Origin: Fidelibacterota bacterium | GTDB taxonomy: Bacteria > Pseudomonadota > Alphaproteobacteria > Rhodospirillales > Rhodospirillaceae | Reading direction: 5' to 3' | Length of the DNA: 64,000 nt | Assembly (NCBI GenBank): GCA_947475895.1 | Contig: CANJMF010000007.1 | Span: 1-64,000 of the forward strand | The notes under the pieces: model-generated | Databases searched by the model: none | The model's input: only the letters and a program-made list of their open reading frames with translations | Told to the model about the DNA's origin: nothing | In this document: positions 37,991-47,018 of the stretch, piece after piece | Position numbering within the stretch: position 1 is the first letter of the stretch | Layout: the number at the start of each line of letters is the position of its first letter | Position numbers and translations under genes: made by a program

Positions 37991-38836
37991 TCAGGTTCGC
38001 GCAACGCCAAGCTCGTGGCCGTAACGCCACTCGAGCAGGCCTTTGGCAACAAGCGTCACAAGCGCCAACGACGCAAGCAACGAAGCCACCGCGAACGCCG
38101 CGACCATATTGTATTCGTTATAGAGAATTTCCACATGCAGCGGCATCGTGTTGGTCAGTCCGCGGATCTTGCCCGAAACCACCGATACCGCACCGAATTC
38201 GCCCATGGCGCGGGCATTACACAGCAACACCCCGTAGAGCAGCCCCCATTTGATATTGGGGAGCGTCACACGAAAGAACGTTTGCCAGCCGTCAGCGCCA
38301 AGCGAGCGCGCGGCCTCCTCTTCCTCCGTACCTTGTTCTTGCATCAGGGGAATAAGTTCGCGGGCCACAAATGGGAACGTGACGAAGATCGTCGCCAGAA
38401 CAATCCCCGGAACCGCGAACACAATTTGAATGTCATGGGCCTGCAGCCACGGCCCCACCAAGCCTTGTGCGCCGAACAGCAGGACGTAAACCAGGCCCGA
38501 GACCACCGGCGAAACGGAGAACGGCAGGTCGATTAATGTGATGAGGAAACTTTTGCCGCGAAAATCGAATTTCGCCACCGCCCACGACGCCGCAACGCCG
38601 AAAATCAGATTTGCAGGGACTGCGATGGCCGCCGTGATGAATGTCAGCTTAATGGCGGACAAAGCGATGGGATCACTGATCGCGACAAAATAGGCGCCGA
38701 AACCTTTGCGGAGCGCTTCGTTAAATACCGCGACGACCGGCAATACCAGGAACAGCGCGATATACAACAGACCTATGCCCAGCAGCGTGAACTTCACCGC
38801 CGGTGTTTCTGTGATGGGATTGATGCGCAAACGCAT
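37991..38836 (-). CDS. cysW: Sulfate ABC transporter permease CysW
   Basis: A 281-residue inner-membrane permease with six predicted helices and the cytoplasmic EAA loop ([25 protein letters not shown]) that contacts Cys[22 protein letters not shown] is a CysW-specific stretch. The N-terminus ([16 protein letters not shown]) is short and basic. The start codon overlaps the cysT stop, so the two permeases are coupled. CysW and CysT form the heterodimeric channel through which sulfate or thiosulfate enters. Confidence 0.95.
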   Translation of the reverse strand: MRLRINPITETPAVKFTLLGIGLLYIALFLVLPVVAVFNEALRKGFGAYFVAISDPIALSAIKLTFITAAIAVPANLIFGVAASWAVAKFDFRGKSFLITLIDLPFSVSPVVSGLVYVLLFGAQGLVGPWLQAHDIQIVFAVPGIVLATIFVTFPFVARELIPLMQEQGTEEEEAARSLGADGWQTFFRVTLPNIKWGLLYGVLLCNARAMGEFGAVSVVSGKIRGLTNTMPLHVEILYNEYNMVAAFAVASLLASLALVTLVAKGLLEWRYGHELGVART

Positions 38837-39702
38837 TACATTCCCCCCATACGATTGCGGCTCCAGCGCTGGAGCAAGTTGATGATCAGCAACAACACAA
38901 ACGCGACGAACAGCATTGCGGTGCCGATTGCCGCCGCACCGCGATAATCGAATTGCTCAAGCTTGATCACAATCAGCAACGGCACGATTTCGGATTTCAT
39001 CGGCAGATTGCCGGCAATGAAGATCACAGAACCGTATTCACCCACGGCGCGCGCGAAGGCGAGCGCGAAACCGGTGACGGCGGCCGGTAAGATCACGGGC
39101 AGGATGACGCGGCGGAACGTTGCGGCGCGCGAAGCGCCGAGGCTTGCCGCCGCCTCCTCCACCTCCTTATCAAGATCCTGCAACACAGGCTGCACGGTTC
39201 GCACCACAAACGGCAGCCCGATAAAGGTCAACGCCACTACGACGCCCAGCGGCGTATAAGCGACCTTGATACCCATCGGCAAGAGAATGCTGCCGATCCA
39301 GCCGTTAGGCGCGAACAGCGCTGCGAGCGCGATACCAGCGACGGCAGTTGGCAGCGCGAACGGGAGATCCACTAGGCCATCCAAGAAGCGTTTAAACGGA
39401 AACTGATAGCGGGTGAGTACCCATGCCACGAGCACGCCGAACACGATATTGATGGCCGCAGCGATGAAGGCCGCACCAAAGCTTAGGCGGTACGCCGCCA
39501 ACGCGCGCGGCGCCGTGACAACATCCCAGAACTCGGCCCACGTAAATCCGGCAGCCTTCAAGATCAGCGCAGCCAACGGCAACAACACGAGTAGGCCGAG
39601 GTACACCAGCGTGAACCCCATCGTGATGCCGAAGCCGGGCAAGACGCTCGGCGTGCGCCAACTGAATGTACGGATTGAACTACTCAAGATACGGCGCCCC
39701 AA
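38836..39702 (-). CDS. cysT: Sulfate ABC transporter permease CysT (CysU)
   Basis: A 288-residue permease with six membrane helices and an EAA loop ([23 protein letters not shown]). [24 protein letters not shown] at the N-terminus is the usual CysT opening. [23 protein letters not shown] near the C-terminus is the CysT counterpart of the CysW signature. It begins 157 bp downstream of the binding-protein gene sbp, and an RNA hairpin lies in that gap. Confidence 0.95.
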   Translation of the reverse strand: MGRRILSSSIRTFSWRTPSVLPGFGITMGFTLVYLGLLVLLPLAALILKAAGFTWAEFWDVVTAPRALAAYRLSFGAAFIAAAINIVFGVLVAWVLTRYQFPFKRFLDGLVDLPFALPTAVAGIALAALFAPNGWIGSILLPMGIKVAYTPLGVVVALTFIGLPFVVRTVQPVLQDLDKEVEEAAASLGASRAATFRRVILPVILPAAVTGFALAFARAVGEYGSVIFIAGNLPMKSEIVPLLIVIKLEQFDYRGAAAIGTAMLFVAFVLLLIINLLQRWSRNRMGGM

Positions 39703-39758
39703 TCCCCTTCTTCTTTTTTCCTACCCGCCGGGGTTCACGCGGGGCCGGTAACAAAGCT

Positions 39759-39793
39759 TGCGCCGGAGGCAGAGTTTATGCTGCCCCGGCGCA
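39759..39793 (-). terminator. Intercistronic hairpin between sbp and cysT
   Basis: TGCGCCGGAGGCAG (39759-39772) and CTGCCCCGGCGCA (39781-39793) form a long GC stem with one or two mismatches. It could stabilise or attenuate the message, giving more binding protein than permease, as is usual for ABC operons. Confidence 0.5.
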
Positions 39794-39859
39794 TACTTAC
39801 GAGCGTATTTTTTATAGTGTTTACAGTGTGTTAGATCGCCGGTCAACGACCGCGATCGG

Positions 39860-40870
39860 TCACTTATTCACATAAATTTGATCGACGATGGCGCCGTCGG
39901 CAAAGTGTTCCTTACTGATGGCATCCCATCCGCCAAAATCCTTGGCCGAGACGAGGGTCACGGCGGGAAACTGGGCTGCATACTTCTGGGTCACAGCGGC
40001 ATCCCGCGGACGGTAAAAGTTTTTAGCGATCAGCTCCTGGCCCGATGGGCTGTACAGAGCTTGCAAATAGGCGGTGGCCGCTACCCGCGAATTGCGCGCA
40101 TCGACAACCTTATCAACGACCGTGACCGGAAACTCCGCCAGGAAGCTCACCGACGGTGTGACAACATCGACCTTATCTTCGCCCGCCTCATGCCGGATTC
40201 CGTAGGCTTCCGACTCAAACGTCACCAGCACATCGCCGATTCCACGGTTCACAAACGTTGTCGTCGCAGCGCGCCCGCCGGTATCGAACACCGGCACGTT
40301 GGAAAACAGCGCCTTGGCGAAATCGCGCGCCTTGGCTTTGTCGCCGCCAAACTTCTTCAGTGCGTAGGCCGTCGCGCCAAGGTAGGTGTAGCGGCCGTTG
40401 CCAGACGTTTTCGGATTTGGGAACACCACTTGTACGCCGGCCTTCACCAGATCATCCCAGTCCTTGATGTTCTTGGGGTTGCCTTTGCGAACCACAAATG
40501 TCGGAAATGAGAAAAACGGCGAGCTGTCATTGGGCAAACGCGTTTGCCAGTTGGCCGGGATCAAGTTGCCTTTGTCATGCAGCACCTGAACGTCTGTGAC
40601 TTGATTGAACGTCACCACATCGGCTTGTAGGCCTTCCAAGACCGCGCGCGCCTGGCTCGATGAGCCGCCGTGCGATTGGCGAATTTCGAACTTCGTCTTG
40701 TTTTTTGCGTCCCACTCTTGCGCGAACAGCTGATTGAATTGCGTGAACAGCTCGCGCGAAACGTCATATGAGACGTTGAGAATGTTAGTCGGCGCCTCGG
40801 CCGCGAAAGCTGTGGCGTTCTGAGAGATCAACGCCAACGAGAACGCGAGCGCCGCGATTTTCTGTTTCAT
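39860..40870 (-). CDS. sbp: Periplasmic sulfate-binding protein (first copy)
   Basis: 336 residues from the ATG at 40870. The frame extends upstream to 41032, but the ATG has a GAGG-rich site and begins a proper signal peptide (MKQKIAALAFSLALISQNATAFA). The mature protein has the sulfate-binding family blocks NVSYDVSRELF, QSHGGSSSQARAV and FPNPKTSGNGRYTYLGA. It captures sulfate or thiosulfate for CysTWA. It overlaps the upstream hydrolase gene by 4 bp. A close paralogue is encoded at 41550-42545, so this cluster carries two binding proteins for one ABC system. Confidence 0.93.
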   Translation of the reverse strand: MKQKIAALAFSLALISQNATAFAAEAPTNILNVSYDVSRELFTQFNQLFAQEWDAKNKTKFEIRQSHGGSSSQARAVLEGLQADVVTFNQVTDVQVLHDKGNLIPANWQTRLPNDSSPFFSFPTFVVRKGNPKNIKDWDDLVKAGVQVVFPNPKTSGNGRYTYLGATAYALKKFGGDKAKARDFAKALFSNVPVFDTGGRAATTTFVNRGIGDVLVTFESEAYGIRHEAGEDKVDVVTPSVSFLAEFPVTVVDKVVDARNSRVAATAYLQALYSPSGQELIAKNFYRPRDAAVTQKYAAQFPAVTLVSAKDFGGWDAISKEHFADGAIVDQIYVNK

Positions 40871-41487
40871 ATCCTCACTCCTGCTTGATGCCCCTGAAGC
40901 AAGGCATCCAATAATTCCTGCCCCTGTTGCCAGGGGCCTAAATTCGATTGCGCGTTGATATGACCGGCCGCGCCAATATTTACGAACTGCGATCCCCAGC
41001 TCTCGGCGATCTCGCGTGAGCGCGCCAGACACGCGTAGCGATCATTAACGCTGGCGACGACGGTGGTCGGAAACGGAAAAGGCCGGCGCGGAATGGGCGC
41101 AAAGCACTTTAGCATGTCCGGGGCCTCAATCGCCTCGGGATCGCATGGCGCCACCAGCAACGCGCCTGCGATGCGCTCATGAGATGCACTCGTTCGCGCC
41201 CAAAGCGCCGTCGCAATGCATCCGAGGCTGTGCGCGACAAGCACCAGTTTTCCGGGCAGCGCACTAACGATGGTTTCCAGCCGTGCGATCCATCGCTCCG
41301 GCGACGGGTTATCCCAATCGCCTAAGTCGGCGCGCACGCAATCGGAACGCTCACGTTCCCATGCACTTTGCCAGTGATCATACGACGAATTTCCCAATCC
41401 AGGCACGATCAACACGGTCGGCCTTGCCCCACCGGTCACTGAGGATTCGTCCGTTTGCGTGCATGTATGATTTTGCATAACGGCCAT
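40867..41487 (-). CDS. RBBP9/YdeN-type alpha/beta hydrolase
   Basis: A 206-residue serine hydrolase of the RBBP9/YdeN family. It shows the oxyanion segment VLIVPGLGNSSYDHW, the nucleophile elbow AHSLG, an aspartate in VNDRYAC and the histidine in GAAGHINAQSNLGPW, all in the expected order and spacing. No signal peptide is visible, so it acts in the cytoplasm. It is translationally coupled to the sulfate-binding gene by a 4-bp overlap, in a sulfur-uptake operon, which suggests a role with sulfur compounds (for example an ester or thioester). The substrate is unknown. It starts only 18 bp beyond a strong terminator. Confidence 0.85.
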   Translation of the reverse strand: MAVMQNHTCTQTDESSVTGGARPTVLIVPGLGNSSYDHWQSAWERERSDCVRADLGDWDNPSPERWIARLETIVSALPGKLVLVAHSLGCIATALWARTSASHERIAGALLVAPCDPEAIEAPDMLKCFAPIPRRPFPFPTTVVASVNDRYACLARSREIAESWGSQFVNIGAAGHINAQSNLGPWQQGQELLDALLQGHQAGVRI

Positions 41488-41505
41488 GGATTGACCTGAT
41501 CGCGT

Positions 41506-41540
41506 AAAAAAGCGCGCACCCCTTTTTAAGGGATGCGCGC
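41506..41540 (-). terminator. Intrinsic terminator after the second sulfate-binding gene
   Basis: The stem GCGCGCACCCCTT / AAGGGATGCGCGC (41512-41540, one mismatch, TTT loop) is followed on the minus strand by six T (complement of 41506-41511). It separates porin-sbp2 from hydrolase-sbp-cysTWA. With only 18 bp left before the hydrolase start, the downstream genes need read-through or a promoter inside sbp2. Confidence 0.88.
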
Positions 41541-41549
41541 GGCCTCACG

Positions 41550-42545
41550 TTATTTCGCTTGGTAGATTTTATCGAAAATGCCGCCATCGTTAAAATGCAC
41601 GGCTTGAGCTTTCTTCCAACCGCCGAACTCCGAGATGTTGAACAACTTGATCTGCGGCGTTGAGGCCAGCGCGGCCGAGGCCAAACGCGGACGGTAGTGG
41701 TTCTTGGCGATGATGCCCTGTGCTTCCGGTGTATAGAGGAATTGCAGGTAAGCTTCGGCGACCGCGCGCGTACCGCGTGAGTCGGCGTTCTTATCAACCA
41801 AGGTAACAGGCGGCTCGGCCAGGATGCTTTCCGGCGGATAGATGATTTCGAACTTGTCCGCGCCGAATTCCTGCAGGGTCAAATACGCTTCGTTTTCCCA
41901 CGAGATCGCGACGTCGCCGAGGCCACGTTGTGCGAACGTGACGGTCGAGCCACGCGCGCCGGTGTCAAGCACGGGCACGTTTTTGAAGATCTTGCCCACG
42001 AATTCTTGAGCCTTCTTCTCGTCGTTGCCGTTTTTGTGCAGCGAATAGCCGTAAGCCGCGAGGTAGTTCCAGCGCGCACCGCCCGAGGTCTTCGGATTCG
42101 GCGTAATGACCGAGATTCCCTGCTTCGCGAGATCGTCCCAATCCTTGATCTTCCAAGGGTTACCCTTGCGCACGATGAATACGATTGTCGAGGTGTACGG
42201 CGTGCTGGATTCCGGCAGGCGCGTCTGCCAATTTTCAGGGAACAACTTCGCTTTTTCGGCGATTACGTCGATGTCGTAAGCAAGTGCAAGTGTCACGACA
42301 TCGGCCTTCAGGCCATCGATCACCGCGCGCGATTGCGCGCCCGACCCAGCGTGGGACTGGTTGATGGTGACGTTATCGCCGGTTTTCGTTTTCCATTCTT
42401 TCGCGAACGCGGCGTTTACTTCCTTATAAAGCTCGCGTGTCGGATCGTAGGAAACGTTCAAAAGCGTAATGTCTTTCGCGAAGGCTGTCGGAGCAAGTGA
42501 AGCACTTGCTACGAGGAGCGATGCGATCAGCGACTTGAATTTCAT
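41550..42545 (-). CDS. sbp: Periplasmic sulfate-binding protein (second copy)
   Basis: 331 residues from the ATG at 42545. A second in-frame ATG lies four codons upstream at 42557. The signal peptide is [23 protein letters not shown]. The mature protein carries [31 protein letters not shown] and [19 protein letters not shown], the same family blocks as the first copy but with clear divergence elsewhere. The two proteins may differ in affinity or in preference for sulfate versus thiosulfate. It follows the porin gene with a hairpin in the gap and ends in a strong terminator. Confidence 0.93.
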   Translation of the reverse strand: MKFKSLIASLLVASASLAPTAFAKDITLLNVSYDPTRELYKEVNAAFAKEWKTKTGDNVTINQSHAGSGAQSRAVIDGLKADVVTLALAYDIDVIAEKAKLFPENWQTRLPESSTPYTSTIVFIVRKGNPWKIKDWDDLAKQGISVITPNPKTSGGARWNYLAAYGYSLHKNGNDEKKAQEFVGKIFKNVPVLDTGARGSTVTFAQRGLGDVAISWENEAYLTLQEFGADKFEIIYPPESILAEPPVTLVDKNADSRGTRAVAEAYLQFLYTPEAQGIIAKNHYRPRLASAALASTPQIKLFNISEFGGWKKAQAVHFNDGGIFDKIYQAK

Positions 42546-42570
42546 GGGTATCTCCATTTTTTCAAAGGCG

Positions 42571-42600
42571 CCCTGGTGCCCGAAGTATCAGACACCAGGG
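42571..42600 (-). terminator. Hairpin between porin and second sulfate-binding gene
   Basis: CCCTGGTG (42571-42578) and CACCAGGG (42593-42600) form a perfect 8-bp stem with a 14-base loop, 10 bp past the original porin stop. On the minus strand it is followed by a CGCCTTTG tract, not a T-run. It may stabilise or partly terminate the message. Confidence 0.55.
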
Positions 42601-42609
42601 AAGCGTTGA

Positions 42610-44133
42610 CTAAAAGCTCAATTGCGCGCGAGCGGTGAGGATGTCGACGTCCTGGCCAATTTGGCGGTAGGGCGCGGTCGCACCGATACGGTCGATGTTC
42701 TCGTGCTGGTAGTCGAACAGGAAGCGGATGGCCGAGTTCGGGTACCAATTCAGACCAACGGTATAGCCTTACTGGTTGCCGCCGCGGACAGGTCCGAGGG
42801 CGGCAGTCGTGTTCGCTCCGACAATACCTTGATTGAAGTTGAGATCGAGCTTGCTGAAACGCGCCGCCAATTCCCACGCGCCGAGGTCGCCATTCTTCAA
42901 GCTGAACGGTTTAGTCGGGCGCGGTGACTGCCATGAAGCGGTTTCGGTGTTGTAACGCCGAGCTTCACCAGTGAGAACCCACGTACCTTGCACATACCAT
43001 CCGGCGAAGTCGGGGTTTGGCAGCGTTCCGGTGCGACGATCGAGTTTGAAGCCGAAATACCCGGCTTGGCCGTAAAGGCTCTTCCAGTTAGCCGCGCCTT
43101 CAACACCCCACGACGTCGTGCTTTTAGAGTCGATGTTGCCGGTGCTGATCAAGCGCGTGCCGTCGACGACGTTCTCAGGACGAACTTGAAGATTGATGGC
43201 AGACGGCGAGTTGTTGCCGACGGCGGTTTGCGGAGGACGGAACACCCACGTTCCCGTACCCGACAGAACGACGTTCGTATCGAGGTTCTTATAGAGGCGA
43301 TAAGCTGCACGACCCACGAGGGCCTGCTGGCTATCGAATGACGCCGCGTCGAATGCACGCGCGCCGCTCCATGACAAAGCTGCGTAGTGATTGTCGCCGG
43401 CGGCGATGAAGGCGAGATAGTTTTTGCGGCCGTCCGAAGCGCCGATGCTGCGGTAAAGATCCGTCGGTGCCGCACGTTCGAGGAAGATCAAATCGCTGGC
43501 GCTGGTTTGGTCTTCGATGCCGGCGGGCGTTGGGAATGCGCCGCTTCGGATTTTAACCCACGAGAGGCCATCGTATTGAACATACGCATCGCTCAATCCG
43601 GTGCCTTCAACGCCCGAACCGCCGAAGTCATACAAGAAGCTGTAAGACCAGTCGCTGAACGCCTTGCCCTGGAAACCGATACGGGCGCGACGGAAGTTCG
43701 TGCCGCTGGAGAGATCGGTGCCCGACAGGGCGCGATTATCTTGAGAATAGTAAGCCGCGTCGAACTGCAGCAATGAACGGGGCGAGAACGAGAAAGCGCC
43801 GTCGGCCGTTGCGAATGTCGGACGCGCGTTGGCGAGGCTAACTTTAACGTCTGAATTGCGCTGCGCTTGGATGTCCGCGTAAGCGGCGGATTGTGCGCGC
43901 TTCAGATCGATGACTTGACCTTCGAGCGCAGCCTTATCGGTTTTGTCTGCTGCCGCTTCTTTCTTAAGTGCATTGATTTCGGATACGAGCGCATCCAATT
44001 TCTGCTCAAGCGCGTTGAGTTTTACGTCACGCGCGTCGGCCTTTGTTTCAGCCGCGAACGCTGGCGCTGCAAGTGCGGCAACCGCGACACCGGCCAACAA
44101 GACGCCGGCATATTTCTTGTGAAAGCTTTTCAT
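42610..44133 (-). pseudogene. OprO/OprP-type porin with an in-frame stop
   Basis: The gene starts at the ATG at 44133 (GAGGGG upstream) with a signal peptide (AGVLLAGVAVAALAAPAFAAE). A coiled-coil segment (LNALEQKLDALVSEINALKKE) follows, then an anion-porin beta barrel (FRRARIGFQGKAFSDWSYSFLYDFGG). Translation stops at a TAA at 42771-42769 after GGNQ. The same frame continues for 52 codons of clear porin sequence (GYTVGLNWYPNSAIRFLFDY onward) to TAG at 42610, ending in LSF, the proper outer-membrane C-terminal phenylalanine. One base (CAA to TAA) would explain it. The truncated 454-residue form lacks the last strands needed for BAM recognition. The protein likely brought sulfate or similar anions across the outer membrane for this cluster. 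Confidence 0.8.
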
Positions 44134-44235
44134 GTTTAACCCCTCTACTGATCTGTTTGCCGACGCGAACAACGTGCTGCAGTTCGGCGATGGGTGAAGG
44201 TTACGGAAACACAAGCCTGACGGTAACCTCTATTT

Positions 44236-44254
44236 CCCTATCGAATTAGTAGGG
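44236..44254. promoter_or_regulatory. Candidate Rrf2 operator A, upstream of the porin operon
   Basis: On the minus strand CCCTACTAATTCGATAGGG, a CCCTA-N9-TAGGG dyad, lies 103 bp before the porin start codon. A matching dyad lies at 44662-44680. The nearby Rrf2-family regulator is the obvious candidate to bind both. The 310 bp between 44134 and 44443 hold this site, a terminator and no credible gene. Confidence 0.6.
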
Positions 44255-44380
44255 TATGAAAAATTGGGAAAATATTCCTAACTTTCGACATTCGGAGAAC
44301 GATTTTTCCGGACCCGCTCCAATTTCCCAATTAAAGCGAGGTCCGCACAGGAATTTTGTCTCCCGTGAACAATGCGCGCA

Positions 44381-44408
44381 AAAACGAAAACCGCCGCCCT
44401 CAGGCGGC
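44381..44408 (-). terminator. Intrinsic terminator of the 52-residue gene
   Basis: GCCGCC-ctca-GGCGGC (44393-44408) is followed on the minus strand by TTTTCGTTTT. It lies 36 bp past the stop of the small gene at 44444. Confidence 0.8.
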
Positions 44409-44443
44409 GCACGTGCATTGGCGCAATGAAAATCGCGAGTGTT

Positions 44444-44602
44444 TTAGCGGGTAAATCCAGCTTCATGCGCGACAGGCGCTGAAGCCCGCGCATTGAAGCC
44501 GGGGCGGCCAAAGCCGAACACCAACGCCAATACAAAGCCGAGCGCGACGATTGCGAGGGCTTCCGGCAGGCGATTGCGGTGAGAAACGATGAGGCGAGTC
44601 AT
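44444..44602 (-). CDS. Small one-helix membrane protein (52 residues)
   Basis: A short open frame from the ATG at 44602: a basic N-terminus (MTRLIVSHRNRL), one membrane helix (PEALAIVALGFVLALVFGF) and a short polar tail ending GFTR. The positive-inside rule places the N-terminus in the cytoplasm. A proper terminator follows it, and a candidate regulator dyad (44662-44680) lies 60 bp upstream, so it behaves like a real, separately controlled gene. The ribosome site is weak (GGAACG). It may help the sulfate system, but that is inferred only from its position and shared operator. Confidence 0.55.
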   Translation of the reverse strand: MTRLIVSHRNRLPEALAIVALGFVLALVFGFGRPGFNARASAPVAHEAGFTR

Positions 44603-44661
44603 GGGCGCGTTCCAAATTACGCGCGAAACTTAAGCGGACGTTCTTCGAAAAACTCGCAATT

Positions 44662-44680
44662 CCCTACTAAAAGCATCGGG
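44662..44680. promoter_or_regulatory. Candidate Rrf2 operator B, upstream of the small membrane gene
   Basis: CCCTACTAAAAGCATCGGG has the same CCCTACTAA arm, 9-bp spacer and GGG right arm as operator A. It lies 60 bp before the 52-residue gene and 10 bp past the stop of the Rrf2 gene. Confidence 0.55.
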
Positions 44681-44689
44681 ATTAGGGTT

Positions 44690-45145
44690 TTAGGGAAGAA
44701 TCTTCCCTTTTTTAACGCCAGGAAGAACGGCTTTACCGCTTAACCCGTCGGCCAAAGTCACGGTATCGAGGATCGCGGACATCGAATCCCGCACGCCCCG
44801 CATGATTTTCCGAATGGCGCAGGTTTTTTCATCCTCGCAGTCCTCGCATTTGCGATAGGCGGTCACGCTCGCGCAGGCGATCGGGGCCAACGGCCCGTCG
44901 GTAATGCGAATGATCTCGGCGAAGGTGATTTTGTCGGAGGGGCGCGCAAGCGTGTAGCCGCCGTTCTTGCCGCGCTGACTGTGCAGCAAGCCGCGCTTTT
45001 TCATATCCAGAAGAATAAGTTCTAGGAACTTCTTCGGGATTTTGGCTTTATTCGCGATATCGGCAACAAGCACCAGTTGATCCGGCTTTTGCTTAGCCAG
45101 ATGCAGCATGGCGCGAAGTGCGTATCGAGAGCGGCTGGAGAGCAT
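44690..45145 (-). CDS. Rrf2-family regulator with Fe-S-type cysteines
   Basis: 151 residues from the ATG at 45145 (MLSSRSRYALRAML, the standard Rrf2 opening). The frame extends 15 codons further upstream. The winged helix spans about 1-80 (RSRYALRAMLHLA, then SQRGKNGGYTLARP). The cysteine set after it (CASVTAYRKCEDCEDEKTC) matches cluster-binding Rrf2 proteins such as IscR, which use a 2Fe-2S cluster to sense iron-sulfur, redox or sulfur state. It lies beside the sulfate-uptake cluster, and two matching dyads are located in front of the porin and the small membrane gene. A CCCTAATAA half-site at 45330-45338 may give self-control. Confidence 0.85.
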   Translation of the reverse strand: MLSSRSRYALRAMLHLAKQKPDQLVLVADIANKAKIPKKFLELILLDMKKRGLLHSQRGKNGGYTLARPSDKITFAEIIRITDGPLAPIACASVTAYRKCEDCEDEKTCAIRKIMRGVRDSMSAILDTVTLADGLSGKAVLPGVKKGKILP

Positions 45146-45524
45146 TTCTCTATTTGCCCATCGGTTTTCAGGAGATCCGCCTCCTCTCATATATCAATCG
45201 CGGCCAAACCGCAGCCATCGTCAGGGGCCAGGAACAAACCAAAAGCGGTCGACGAAGCGAGGCCTCTTGCGCATTGAAGCGTGCCTGCGAACCTTAGACC
45301 TATGCCGGGGGAGGCATACGAGTGCGGAACCCTAATAAAATCAGTTGGTTAAATAGCCGCGGGCGAGATTAAATAGCTGTTATTGCTGTTGCTCCGCCCT
45401 TGGACCCGGTTAACATCCCCCAGTGTCTCGTCTGCTGCGCCAACGCGCGCGGGCGACCCTGCTGACACGCAAGATTCCTCGCGTACTCGCGCGACACTTA
45501 TTGAAAACGAAAGGCCTTATTCCA

Positions 45525-46907
45525 ATGACTGCACGCTTCCCGCGTCTCGTTTCGGCGACGACGGCGCTTGCCTTACTGACATTCGCGGCTCCGGTAACCA
45601 CCTATGCGGCGACCGCACAATTGCCGGTAGCCAACGGATTGCCCACCTTAGCGCCGCTGGTCGAGAAAGTTCTTCCGGCCGTCGTTGGTATCCAGACCAA
45701 AGCAAAGGCCGCCGAGCTCAGCGCCGACAACCCGCTGTTTAAAGATCCCACTTTCCGCCGGTTCTTTGGCGAGCGCGGCATGCCGCAGCCCCAAGAGCGT
45801 TCGGCCGCAGGCTCCGGCGTCATCGTCGATGCCAAGAAGGGCTATGTCCTCACAAACTTCCACGTCATCGACGAAGCCAACGAAATCACTGTTTCGCTGT
45901 ATGACCGCCGTGTGTTCATTGCGAAGGTCGTCGGCAAGGATGAGCGCACTGACATAGCGCTGCTGCAGATCGATCCGAAAGAGCTGACGCAAATGCCCAT
46001 CGGCGATTCCGACGAAATGAAAGTCGGCGATTATGTCGTCGCGATCGGCAACCCCTTCACGCTCGGTCACACCGTCACGCAAGGCATCGTTTCGGCTAAA
46101 AGCCGCGCGACCGGCGTTGAAGGCCAAGACGGCTTCGAGGACTTCATCCAAACCGATGCCGCCATCAATCCCGGCAACTCGGGCGGTGCGCTCATCAACC
46201 TTAAGGGCGAGCTGATCGGCATCAACACCGCCATCTTCGGACCCAACGGCAATATCGGCATCGGCTTCGCCATTCCGACGAGCATGGTGAAGATCGTCAT
46301 GGCGCAACTCACGGAATACGGTGAAGTGAAACGCGGCGTCATCGGTGTCACCATTCAGAACATGGACCCCGAGCTGGCTAAGAACCTGGGCGTCGAACGG
46401 GCCGAAGGCGCGCTGATCATGAGCGTTGTAAAAGGCTCGCCCGCCGAGAAAGCCGGCCTCAAAGGCGGCGATATCGTCATTGAAATGGACGGCAAGCCGC
46501 TTCACAGCCAAACCGAACTGCGTAATCGCCTGGGCTTGACCACCGTCGGCACCACCGTCGATCTCACGATCCTGCGCGACAAACAGCGCCGGGATGTGAA
46601 GGTCACGATCGCCAAGGCGCCTACGGATCAGGTCCTCGCAAAACTGGACGACCGCCCGGCCCTGCAAGGCGCCAGCTACACGACCGCAGACTCCTCCGAT
46701 AAGGCCAAGGGCGTGAAGGTCACCGACGTCGAACGCGAAAGCAAAGCCGCTCAGGTGGGGCTCAAGCCGGGTGACATCATTGTGGCCGTGAATCGCAAGA
46801 ACATCTCTAACGTCGAAGAGTTCAAGACGGCGATGTCGGCATCGCCACGCCAGACCGCGCTCTTCATCAAACGTCAGGGCGAAGACGTCCTGCTTCTCGT
46901 GCCGTAA
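45525..46907 (+). CDS. degP: Do/DegP-like periplasmic serine protease
   Basis: 460 residues from the ATG at 45525. An upstream TTG-type extension to 45423 lacks homology. The signal peptide (LVSATTALALLTFAAPVTTYAA) is followed by a trypsin-like domain with H113 (TNFHVID), D143 (DERTDIALL) and S219 (PGNSGGAL). Two PDZ domains follow (about 260-345 and 375-455). It degrades or refolds misfolded periplasmic proteins. The Q-linker between protease and first PDZ is short, as in DegQ/MucD-type members. The 334 bp upstream, shared with the Rrf2 gene, hold no other gene. A strong terminator follows. Confidence 0.92.
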   Translation: MTARFPRLVSATTALALLTFAAPVTTYAATAQLPVANGLPTLAPLVEKVLPAVVGIQTKAKAAELSADNPLFKDPTFRRFFGERGMPQPQERSAAGSGVIVDAKKGYVLTNFHVIDEANEITVSLYDRRVFIAKVVGKDERTDIALLQIDPKELTQMPIGDSDEMKVGDYVVAIGNPFTLGHTVTQGIVSAKSRATGVEGQDGFEDFIQTDAAINPGNSGGALINLKGELIGINTAIFGPNGNIGIGFAIPTSMVKIVMAQLTEYGEVKRGVIGVTIQNMDPELAKNLGVERAEGALIMSVVKGSPAEKAGLKGGDIVIEMDGKPLHSQTELRNRLGLTTVGTTVDLTILRDKQRRDVKVTIAKAPTDQVLAKLDDRPALQGASYTTADSSDKAKGVKVTDVERESKAAQVGLKPGDIIVAVNRKNISNVEEFKTAMSASPRQTALFIKRQGEDVLLLVP

Positions 46908-46926
46908 AACGCGAAGCCGACCCTAT

Positions 46927-46963
46927 AACGGCGCCGCTCACCCGAGCGGCGCCGTTTTCTTTT
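46927..46963 (+). terminator. Strong intrinsic terminator after the Do-like protease
   Basis: AACGGCGCCGCTC (46927-46939) and GAGCGGCGCCGTT (46944-46956) form a perfect 13-bp stem with loop ACCC, followed by TTTTCTTTT. Confidence 0.95.
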
Positions 46964-47018
46964 GCGCCAAACCCGTCCATACTCAGGCGCGGGGGAGTTG
47001 CGCGAGGGGTTATTCTGA

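Noticed and set aside
44278-44535. 85-codon minus-strand frame
   Set aside because: It overlaps the better-supported 52-codon membrane frame and runs through that gene's terminator.
45648-46667. 339-codon minus-strand frame
   Set aside because: Antisense shadow of the Do-like protease, whose catalytic residues are in the plus-strand frame.
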